Assembly: GCA_905479535.1 (NCBI GenBank) | Contig: CAJQMW010000032.1 | Location: 1-6,295 of the forward strand | Length of the DNA stretch: 6,295 nt | Reading direction: 5' to 3' | From: an uncultured Maribacter sp. | GTDB taxonomy: Bacteria; Bacteroidota; Bacteroidia; Flavobacteriales; Flavobacteriaceae | Shown: positions 1-5,607 of the stretch, in pieces | How positions within the stretch are numbered: the stretch's first letter is position 1 | Layout: every line of letters starts with the position of its first letter | The notes under the pieces: model-generated | Database searches by the model: none | What the model saw: the letters and a program-made list of their open reading frames with translations, nothing else | What the model was told of the DNA's origin: nothing | Position numbers and translations under genes: made by a program

Positions 1-278
1 TTTTTTCGCTGTGGCGCCTCCAAAGGTTTCAACAACGAAGCTATGAGCGATGCATCGGCTTTTTCCAGTAATTCCTTGGTTTTATTGGACGATAAAAGCA
101 CGAAACATTCAGCGGCCCTGTTCGTTTCCATAAAACTGAAAAGCGTAGCACTTTTTTCCAATGTCAACGTTTCAAAATAAAGTGCTATCTCATCATTAGC
201 CAAAAGCTCAAGTGCCTTTGCCGCTGCGAATGGGTGCTTGGCTATAAAATCATTTAGTACGGTCTGATTTGCGTTCAT
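1..278 (-). CDS. MgtE intracellular N-domain-like protein (3' end beyond the window)
   Basis: I translated the minus strand from the ATG at 276-278. The frame is open for 92 codons to the window edge, so the start is present and the C-terminal part is missing. The protein begins MNANQTVLNDFIAKHPFAAA. It continues as short amphipathic helices with the HPxxAAxxLExL pattern and repeated 'alarm' leucines (residues 15-85), which resembles the superhelical MgtE_N domain that gates MgtE-type magnesium channels together with CBS domains. No membrane segment lies in the visible part. The start is 3 nt downstream of the stop of the neighbouring MscS-type gene, with AAAGGA a few bases before the ATG, so the two are very probably one transcript. 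Whether CBS and transport domains follow cannot be seen. It could be a full magnesium transporter or a stand-alone MgtE_N/CBS regulator. The family assignment rests on the pattern of residues only. Confidence 0.72.
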   Translation of the reverse strand, partial: MNANQTVLNDFIAKHPFAAAKALELLANDEIALYFETLTLEKSATLFSFMETNRAAECFVLLSSNKTKELLEKADASLIASLLKPLEAPQRK

Positions 279-281
279 AGC

Positions 282-1070
282 TTAATCCTTTTTAATTAGA
301 CAAGACTTGGTCTCGTTAAACAGTTTTGCGGGAATGGTGATCTGGCCGATCTCATTGTCCATGACCACATTGGTGGCATCTATTCTTATTATAATGCCCC
401 TAGTCTTGCCAACCTGTATCTCATCGCCAACTTTATAGCGTTTACGTAAATAATAACACGCCAGAATGTTGCTGATGGATGTTCTTGCGCCTAAACCAAA
501 GGCCAGGGCGGCACCGAACAGCAAGGCTGCTAGGACGATGTCAATGATGTTTATAAGCAACGCTATTTCTATACCTATCTGGTCCAAGGCTATAACAATG
601 GCCATTAACAGAAGTGCAAATCTGATAATTTTTATCAAGGTAGCACTGTACTTGATGCCCGAGCGTTTTCCTACGGAAAGCAAGGCCTCTGAAACCAGAT
701 TACCCAACATAATGGCGGCGAAGACAATCAATATTGCTGCAAGTATATTAGGGATGTAGTGTATGATACTCTGAAACCATTGGGTCAAAACGGTAAGTCC
801 CAGAATATCGGTTATCACAAGAATACTGGAAAATATGACCAGCCAGAAAACGGCCGTACCCAAGAACGAACCGGCCTGTTTAAAATTAATATGGGGAAGT
901 TTTCGTCTAGCTAAGTGTCCAAGATAACCGAACAACTTCTTGACCAGATATTTTATGAGCCGCGCAACAAAATACCCAATAATAAGTACCAACAGGGAAA
1001 CCAAAATATCCGGAACCAGTTCCACTAATTGGCCTTTTAAATTTTGAAATATATCCTTGAAATCTTTCAT
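282..1070 (-). CDS. Small-conductance mechanosensitive channel, MscS family with extra TM helices
   Basis: A 262-residue inner-membrane protein expected to open on membrane tension and release solutes during hypo-osmotic shock. Five hydrophobic stretches are visible at about 20-44, 70-94, 106-128, 145-163 and 171-196. The last is the pore-lining helix, rich in Ala and Gly (AALLFGAALAFGLGARTSIS), followed by NILACYYLRKRYKVGDEIQV. That is the usual MscS junction of TM3 with the beta domain (about 212-255, ending in TIPAKLFNE). The repeated amphipathic TM segments before the pore resemble the 'conserved TM helix' type (CmpX-like) rather than three-helix E. coli MscS. The chain stops straight after the beta domain, so the C-terminal alpha/beta vestibule is absent, as in many compact members. 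The start is the ATG at 1068-1070. The gene is followed after 3 nt by an MgtE_N-like gene and preceded by a broken MscS paralogue on the same strand. The family is secure; conductance and regulation are not shown. Confidence 0.9.
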   Translation of the reverse strand: MKDFKDIFQNLKGQLVELVPDILVSLLVLIIGYFVARLIKYLVKKLFGYLGHLARRKLPHINFKQAGSFLGTAVFWLVIFSSILVITDILGLTVLTQWFQSIIHYIPNILAAILIVFAAIMLGNLVSEALLSVGKRSGIKYSATLIKIIRFALLLMAIVIALDQIGIEIALLINIIDIVLAALLFGAALAFGLGARTSISNILACYYLRKRYKVGDEIQVGKTRGIIIRIDATNVVMDNEIGQITIPAKLFNETKSCLIKKD

Positions 1071-1120
1071 AATTATTTTTTGAAATCCTTAATGTCAACA
1101 ATGCGGTTCAAAACTTGACC

Positions 1121-1199
1121 CTAGCGGCTATCTAATTTCTATGGTGCTTTGGTGAGTTACAGAATTACCTTCAACCTCTAGATTATCCCTTGCCGCTAG
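1121..1199. repeat. 8-bp inverted repeat between the two MscS genes
   Basis: CTAGCGGC at 1121-1128 is the exact reverse complement of GCCGCTAG at 1192-1199, with 63 bp between. The arms are GC-rich compared with the surrounding sequence. They lie in the 141-nt gap between the end of the broken MscS gene and the start of the intact one. In a read-through transcript they could pair. No target duplication is visible outside them, and I see no gene in the gap. Confidence 0.4.
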
Positions 1200-1211
1200 A
1201 CTATTATCGTT

Positions 1212-1706
1212 TCATTTTTTTATCGTTTTTTGAATAAAAATATTGTTTGGCAATGTAATTTCTTCTTGGGTGTCTAGCATTTGAATTGCTACAAAAAATA
1301 ATCCAATGTTCATTACTTCGCCCCTGATCTAATAATCCTTTGTTTCCATGATACCGATGGAATCGCCAATTTTTACAGAATGATTAAAAAATATTACGAT
1401 ACTAGAGGTAATATTTGACAAAATGGACCATTGTGCGAACATTGCAACGCCTAGGACCGTTAGTACAGAACCCACGAACGCTGCCAATTCCGAGTGCTCA
1501 ACGCCCCAAATGATGAGTAGGATGATAAGACATACGGTTAGTGTTATGAAATTGATCGCTCTTTTAATGAGCTGGCTTCGGGATTTCTGTACAATCTTAT
1601 CGGTGATGGTTCTGTTAATAAATTTATTGGTCACGAGTCGAAAAAGAACATATAGCGTTATGACTACGAGTGATTCTATAATTTTAGTATAATATAGTTC
1701 CATCAT
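1212..1706 (-). pseudogene. MscS-family channel interrupted by one in-frame amber stop
   Basis: Read from the ATG at 1704-1706 the protein starts MMELYYTKIIESLVV. It shows two hydrophobic segments, the pore-helix region (VLGVAMFAQWSILSNITSS) and the start of the beta domain (FFNHSVKIGDSIGIMETKDY), and then meets TAG at 1329-1331. The same frame then continues for 38 codons to TGA at 1212-1214. The continuation carries the rest of the beta domain, including IGLFF and EEITLPNNIFIQKTIKK, which is how this flavobacterial MscS type normally ends. The intact product would be about 164 residues with one sense codon, probably Glu, at the TAG. No frameshift or other lesion is visible, so inactivation looks recent; a sequencing error or amber read-through remains possible. 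A GTG at 1755-1757 is an alternative in-frame start, adding 17 residues that do not look like the family. A truncated product would lack most of the beta domain needed for assembly. Confidence 0.85.
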
Positions 1707-2186
1707 TGAATTTGTTTCATCCCCCAAGATAATTCTTTCTAGGTTCCCATGTAACACTAAATTTTCTAAACATTTATATCTTTATTAACCTCTTGTGCAT
1801 TTTGAATTAATTAATTGTAAAGTGTCAGTTCGATTTGGATTTTAAAATTTTTTCATGGTGAAATCCTGTGCATCGAGAACCCTCGTTGTTTTAAAAGCGA
1901 TTTTCGATACCTGTCTGTTCGGTACAGGCGGGCGATTTTTCCCATTTTATTTGAAAAAATCACTCCTTTAGATTTGTTTTTCTTAAGAACTCACAACTCG
2001 TGTTTACTACTTTTAACCTCCGATAAAACGTTCACTTGAAAGAAAATACAAATAGCGTTCAAAACTTAAGCCCCTTCAGTTTCACGTTCAATCTTTTTAA
2101 TAGCTTTGCTAATTCAGGTTTTATGAAACTATTTTTTGGTTATAGACCATCAAACCAATATAGGTTCCCATAAAAGTACCTCGAAA
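1707..2186. other. 480-nt stretch without a recognisable gene
   Basis: This AT-rich stretch lies between the broken MscS gene and the tadA stop codon. I find no ORF of credible length on either strand. The longest scraps are 16 codons from an ATG on the minus strand at 2171 and a startless run of about 26 codons on the minus strand that ends near 2060. Neither resembles a known protein. It contains the repeat-flanked hairpin at 1897-1939, three CGTTCA copies (2029, 2056, 2085) and a weak TTGGTT/AACCAA stem at 2136-2158. No clear GC-rich stem with a T run follows tadA on the minus strand. Confidence 0.6.
1897..1939. repeat. Small hairpin flanked by 8-bp direct repeats
   Basis: GCGATTTT occurs at 1897-1904 and again at 1932-1939. 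Between and partly overlapping them is a stem-loop: CCTGTCTGT (1910-1918), loop TCGGT, ACAGGCGGG (1924-1932). As plus-strand RNA the stem has nine pairs, two of them G-U; on the minus strand those two become C/A mismatches. A T run follows on the plus side, so it has the form of a plus-strand terminator, yet no plus-strand gene lies upstream. A small extragenic palindromic element or insertion scar fits better. Confidence 0.45.
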
Positions 2187-2630
2187 TCACTTTCGCTTTT
2201 TTTCGAAAAAACGATGCAACAATTCGGAGGCTTCCTGTTGAAGTATCCCCCCAGTTATTGTGGTCTTCGGGTGTAATTCTGTTCCCATGGCAGTACATCC
2301 CCGCTGCGGATCGCTAGCCGCAAATACGATTCTGCTAATTTGACTCCAATAAAGGGCCCCCGCACACATTTGGCAGGGTTCCAGAGTAACGTACAATGTG
2401 CAGTCCTTAAGATATTTACCTCCGAGAAAATTCGCCGCTGCGGTAATGGCCTGCATCTCCGCATGGGCGGTGACATCATTTAATTTTTCCGTAAGGTTAT
2501 GCGCCCTGGCAATAATCCGATCCTTTATAACGATTACCGCCCCTACTGGTATTTCCCCGTTTTCAAACGCATGCTCCGCTTCTTGGAGTGCTTTCTTCAT
2601 AAAATAGGTGTCATCAAACTGAAGTATCAT
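2187..2630 (-). CDS. tadA: tRNA-specific adenosine deaminase TadA
   Basis: A 147-residue cytosolic zinc enzyme that deaminates adenosine 34 of tRNA-Arg(ACG) to inosine, so that one tRNA reads CGU, CGC and CGA. The cytidine/deoxycytidylate deaminase-like fold is clear. HAE at residues 56-58 gives the zinc ligand His56 and the proton-shuttling Glu58, and PCQMC at 85-89 gives the zinc ligands Cys86 and Cys89. Upstream GEIPVGAVIV and downstream ALYWSQISRIVFAASDPQRG are family landmarks. Length and the N-terminus (FDDTYFMKKALQEAE) match flavobacterial TadA, supporting the ATG at 2628-2630. It is transcribed away from dxs, and the promoter box lies so close to the ATG that the mRNA is probably leaderless or nearly so. 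The lysine-rich tail (FFEKKRK) is normal for the family. No lesion is seen. Confidence 0.96.
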   Translation of the reverse strand: MILQFDDTYFMKKALQEAEHAFENGEIPVGAVIVIKDRIIARAHNLTEKLNDVTAHAEMQAITAAANFLGGKYLKDCTLYVTLEPCQMCAGALYWSQISRIVFAASDPQRGCTAMGTELHPKTTITGGILQQEASELLHRFFEKKRK

Positions 2631-2635
2631 AATTT

Positions 2636-2665
2636 CAAAAATACAATATTAGTAGACTTTAAGAA
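2636..2665 (-). promoter_or_regulatory. tadA promoter, Bacteroidota type
   Basis: On the minus strand TATTTTTG (2643 down to 2636) is a perfect TAnnTTTG -7 box. Nineteen nucleotides upstream of it stands TTC (2665 down to 2663), one mismatch from the TTG -33 box. Transcription would start about 4-6 nt downstream of the -7 box, at about 2630-2632, which is the tadA ATG itself. Confidence 0.6.
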
Positions 2666-2674
2666 GTAGGCTGA

Positions 2675-2688
2675 AAAACAATTGTTTT
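2675..2688. promoter_or_regulatory. 14-bp perfect palindrome in the tadA/dxs divergent region
   Basis: AAAACAATTGTTTT is perfectly self-complementary around the centre between 2681 and 2682. It overlaps the TTG taken as the dxs -33 box (2682-2684) and lies upstream of both promoters. It could be a binding site for a dimeric regulator, or simply an AT-rich promoter segment; no regulator is encoded nearby. Confidence 0.35.
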
Positions 2689-2711
2689 GCTTTTTAAAAG
2701 AAGTATTTTTG
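2682..2711 (+). promoter_or_regulatory. dxs promoter, Bacteroidota type
   Basis: TTG at 2682-2684, a 19-nt spacer and TATTTTTG at 2704-2711 match the Bacteroidota sigma-A consensus (TTG, 17-23 nt, TAnnTTTG). The predicted transcription start is about 2715-2718. That excludes any dxs start upstream of it, including the TTG at 2687, and leaves a 5' leader of roughly 11-14 nt before the GTG at 2729. Confidence 0.7.
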
Positions 2712-2728
2712 TGGCTTATCCAATTTTC

Positions 2729-4498
2729 GTGAGCCGTCTTTTAGACCATATCAATCTACCCGAAGACCTTAAAAAGCTTAATCCAAAGCAATTACCTCAG
2801 CTTGCACAAGAACTTAGGGATTTTATCATTACTATAGTCGCTACAAAAGAAGGCCATCTTGGTGCCAGTCTTGGTGTTGTAGAATTGACCATTGCCTTGC
2901 ATTACGTATTTAATACACCCCACGATAAACTTATCTGGGATGTTGGCCACCAAGCCTATGGGCATAAGATTTTGACCGGTAGAAAGGCCATTTTTGATAC
3001 CAACCGACAATTGAACGGCATCAGCGGTTTTCCAAAGAGAGAGGAGAGTGTTTATGACACTTTTGGGACTGGACACAGTTCTACCTCTATTTCCGCTATT
3101 TTAGGTATGGCCATTGCAGCTCAACAAAAAAAAGATGGGAAGAGACAGCATATAGCTGTGATAGGCGATGCTTCCATTGCCAGCGGAATGGCATTTGAAG
3201 GTCTGAACCATTTGGGGGTAACCAATACTAATGTGCTTATTGTACTAAATGACAACGCCATAGGTATTGACCCGAGTGTGGGTGCCCTAAAGAAGTACCT
3301 GACCAACGTTAAAAAAGGCACGGCAAAAGACGAAAATATCTTTGAATGCCTGAACTTGAACTATACAGGAGCCATAGACGGTCATGACTTAGAAAAACTG
3401 GTCAACGAATTAGAGAGGTTAAAGTCGGTCCCGGGCCCAAAATTGCTCCATGTTATCACCAAAAAAGGGAAGGGCCTCCAAAAAGCCGAAGAAAATCAGG
3501 TGACCTACCATGCGCCCGGAAAATTTGACAAGGTAACGGGGGAATTGGAGAAAAAATCATCTAAGGACGTTCCACCCAAATACCAAGATGTATTTGGAAG
3601 TACCATTGTTGAATTGGCGCAAAGTAATGAAAAAATAGTGGGTATTACGCCGGCCATGCCAACCGGGAGTTCCTTAAAGTATATGATGGAAGAAATTCCG
3701 GAGCGCGCTTTCGATGTTGGTATTGCCGAACAACATGCCGTGACCCTGGCAGCAGGAATGGCCGCTGACGGACTTATTCCTTTTTGCAATATCTATTCAA
3801 CCTTTCTACAACGGGCTTATGACCAAGTAATTCATGATGTAGCACTTCAAAACCTCCCCGTAGTCTTCTGTCTGGACAGAGCCGGTCTTGTAGGGGAAGA
3901 TGGCCCAACGCACCACGGTGTTTTTGATATTGCATATTTGCGTTGTATTCCCAACCTTATCCTATTTTCGCCCTTTGATGAGATTGCACTTAGGGACATC
4001 ATGTATACGGCCCAATTGGGCCTCAATCATCCCATCGCCATCCGATACCCTAGAGGCAGAGGCACTTTATTGGATTGGAAAAAACCGATGAAAAAATTGG
4101 AGATAGGTAAAGCCGCTGAACTTAAAAAAGGAAGTAAAATAGCTATATTAAGTCATGGCCCCATAGGTAATTTGGTTTCTGACTTGTTGGGTGAATTAAA
4201 TGACAGTTCTACAATTGGGCATTATGATTTTCCCTTTGTAAGGCCATTGGATAACAATAAATTGAATCTTATATTCGGAACCTTCGAGCATATTATAACC
4301 GTAGAAGACGGTGTTGCAAAAGGTGGATTTGGCAGTGCAATCCTAGAATTCGCCAATTCAATAAAAATGATGACCAAGAATATTAAGATATTTGGACTGC
4401 CGGATAGGTTCATTACCCACGGTAAGGTGAACGAACTTTATAAATTAGCCGAAATTGACAAGGAATCCATTAAAGACTATTTACAAGGTATTTTATGA
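2729..4498 (+). CDS. dxs: 1-deoxy-D-xylulose-5-phosphate synthase
   Basis: Condenses pyruvate and glyceraldehyde 3-phosphate into DXP with release of CO2, using thiamine diphosphate and Mg2+. This is the entry step of the MEP isoprenoid pathway and also supplies thiamine and pyridoxal synthesis. From the GTG start the protein has 589 residues, normal for flavobacteria. Landmarks in order are EGHLGASLGVVE (about 41-52), DVGHQAYGHKILTGR (71-85), GTGHSSTSIS (113-122), the ThDP/Mg site GDAS...NDN (146-149 and 174-176), the catalytic Glu in DVGIAEQHAV (Glu334), DRAGLVGEDGPTHHG (383-397) and a transketolase C-terminal domain (about 465-575). The site reads GDA where E. coli has GDG, which I believe is usual in Bacteroidota. 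An in-frame TTG at 2687 would add 14 residues, but it falls inside the promoter, and family members start at the equivalent of SRLLDHINLPEDLKK. Its TGA overlaps the next ATG by 4 nt, so the two genes are co-transcribed and probably coupled. Confidence 0.96.
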   Translation: MSRLLDHINLPEDLKKLNPKQLPQLAQELRDFIITIVATKEGHLGASLGVVELTIALHYVFNTPHDKLIWDVGHQAYGHKILTGRKAIFDTNRQLNGISGFPKREESVYDTFGTGHSSTSISAILGMAIAAQQKKDGKRQHIAVIGDASIASGMAFEGLNHLGVTNTNVLIVLNDNAIGIDPSVGALKKYLTNVKKGTAKDENIFECLNLNYTGAIDGHDLEKLVNELERLKSVPGPKLLHVITKKGKGLQKAEENQVTYHAPGKFDKVTGELEKKSSKDVPPKYQDVFGSTIVELAQSNEKIVGITPAMPTGSSLKYMMEEIPERAFDVGIAEQHAVTLAAGMAADGLIPFCNIYSTFLQRAYDQVIHDVALQNLPVVFCLDRAGLVGEDGPTHHGVFDIAYLRCIPNLILFSPFDEIALRDIMYTAQLGLNHPIAIRYPRGRGTLLDWKKPMKKLEIGKAAELKKGSKIAILSHGPIGNLVSDLLGELNDSSTIGHYDFPFVRPLDNNKLNLIFGTFEHIITVEDGVAKGGFGSAILEFANSIKMMTKNIKIFGLPDRFITHGKVNELYKLAEIDKESIKDYLQGIL

Positions 4499-5607
4499 GG
4501 AACTTCGTTTTTTTTAAGCACATTTCATGCTTGTGCGTTTTTATTTTCATCGCTTCCGCATTATTCGCCCAGGATAGCATTCCTGACCCTATCGTTCCGG
4601 ATACTACCGTGATAGACACGATAGTGATTAGAAAAACCCAGGACAAGATAAAGCATATTCCAAGAGGGGTAAACCTTACGAATCCGGTAATTTCCTTTAA
4701 AAAAACAAAGCCTTTAAAGGATCGCTACAACCGTTTTAGGGTGCCCTCCTTTTGGACCAAAGAGAACATACTAGGTTTGAATGTCAGCGAAGTTGCGTTT
4801 GTTAATTGGAATGCCGGTGGTGACAATGCCATTAGCGGATTGGGGTTTTTCAAATTTGTCCGTAATTATAAGTTTCGGTATTTCCAATGGGATAATAATT
4901 TGGAGATGCGCTATGGGTTGAATGCACAGGAAGGAAGAAAACTACGAAAGACAGAAGACGTAATTCGTTTTAGTTCCAATCTGGGCTACAGGCGCGATAC
5001 CATCAGTAATTGGTATTATTCCGTGCAGCTTAATTTCAATACCCAGTTTTCTGACGGTTATAAATATCCGGACAGGGAAACGCCTATCTCACGTTTTATG
5101 GCGCCAGGCTATCTCTTTTTTGGTGCGGGAACTTCCTACATTACCCAAGATCAAAGTTTTAACTTGTACCTATCTCCCTTGACACAGAAGTCTACTTTTG
5201 TTCTAGATCAAAGACTGGCGGACATTGGTGCATTTGGTGTTGAGAAGGCTGTTTTAGATGCAGATGGAAATGTAATTACTGCGGGGGAAAACCATCTTTT
5301 GGAAATTGGTTTCTTAATTACCAATAATTGGAATTGGAACATTGCCGAAGATATCGATTTACAAAGTAGGTTAAGTCTGTACACAGACTACCTCTCTAGT
5401 TTTGGAAACATTGATGTGGACTGGGAACTTAATCTAAAATTGCGCGTGAACAAATATATTCTTACCACCTTGGGAACGCAGGTCATCTATGATGACAATA
5501 TTCTTTTTGGAGAAGTCAGGGATGAAAACGGCAATGTGACGGACCCCGGAGAACCGCGCATCCAGTTCAAACAGGTTTTGGGTGTGGGTATCGCTTACGA
5601 TTTCTAA
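4495..5607 (+). CDS. DUF3078 family outer-membrane beta-barrel protein
   Basis: A 370-residue secreted protein of unknown function, restricted to Bacteroidota as far as I know. It opens with a basic start and a hydrophobic stretch ending SALFA before QDSIP, a typical Sec signal peptide with cleavage expected after residue 25. A Pro/Asp/Val-rich linker follows (about 27-48). The mature part is rich in alternating aromatic and polar strands and carries two family landmarks: VNWNAGGDNAISGLGFF (103-119) and SPLTQKSTFVLDQRLADIGAFGV (227-249). It ends in Phe (GIAYDF), as outer-membrane barrels recognised by the BAM machinery do. Two loops, DADGN (255-259) and DENGN (343-347), look like Asp-rich turns that could bind calcium, though they may be plain surface loops. 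Its ATG overlaps the dxs TGA (ATGA), implying coupled translation; nothing seen links it chemically to isoprenoid synthesis. Its stop overlaps that of dgt. The family is confident, the function unknown. Confidence 0.9.
   Translation: MRNFVFFKHISCLCVFIFIASALFAQDSIPDPIVPDTTVIDTIVIRKTQDKIKHIPRGVNLTNPVISFKKTKPLKDRYNRFRVPSFWTKENILGLNVSEVAFVNWNAGGDNAISGLGFFKFVRNYKFRYFQWDNNLEMRYGLNAQEGRKLRKTEDVIRFSSNLGYRRDTISNWYYSVQLNFNTQFSDGYKYPDRETPISRFMAPGYLFFGAGTSYITQDQSFNLYLSPLTQKSTFVLDQRLADIGAFGVEKAVLDADGNVITAGENHLLEIGFLITNNWNWNIAEDIDLQSRLSLYTDYLSSFGNIDVDWELNLKLRVNKYILTTLGTQVIYDDNILFGEVRDENGNVTDPGEPRIQFKQVLGVGIAYDF

Noticed and set aside
146..149. Dxs GDA in place of GDG at the thiamine diphosphate site (protein residues 146-149, about 3164-3175 in the window) as a sign of inactivation
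   Set aside because: All other catalytic landmarks are intact and, as I recall, GDAS is the usual form in Bacteroidota Dxs.
1423..1692. 89-codon plus-strand ORF opposite the broken MscS gene
   Set aside because: It is the antisense shadow of a gene with clear family motifs; its own translation shows no recognisable domain.
1910..1940. Intrinsic terminator on the plus strand
   Set aside because: Stem, loop and T run fit the form, but no plus-strand gene ends upstream and minus-strand genes lie on both sides.
1106..2067. 11-bp repeat GTTCAAAACTT at 1106-1116 and 2057-2067
   Set aside because: Short, AT-rich and without extended similarity; compatible with chance.
2060..2139. Possible short minus-strand peptide reading IKPELAKLLKRLNVKLKGLKF
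   Set aside because: It has no start codon, lies just after an in-frame stop, is about 26 codons long and has no recognised family.
1740..2171. 11-bp direct repeat TAGGTTCCCAT at 1740-1750 and 2161-2171, bounding most of the gene-free stretch
   Set aside because: Flanks do not extend the match, and several 11-bp repeats are expected by chance in a window of this size.
2198..2211. Perfect palindrome TTTTTTCGAAAAAA near the 3' end of tadA
   Set aside because: It lies inside codons for the conserved FFEKK tail of TadA, so coding explains it; its stem is only A/T plus one CG step and is not a convincing terminator.
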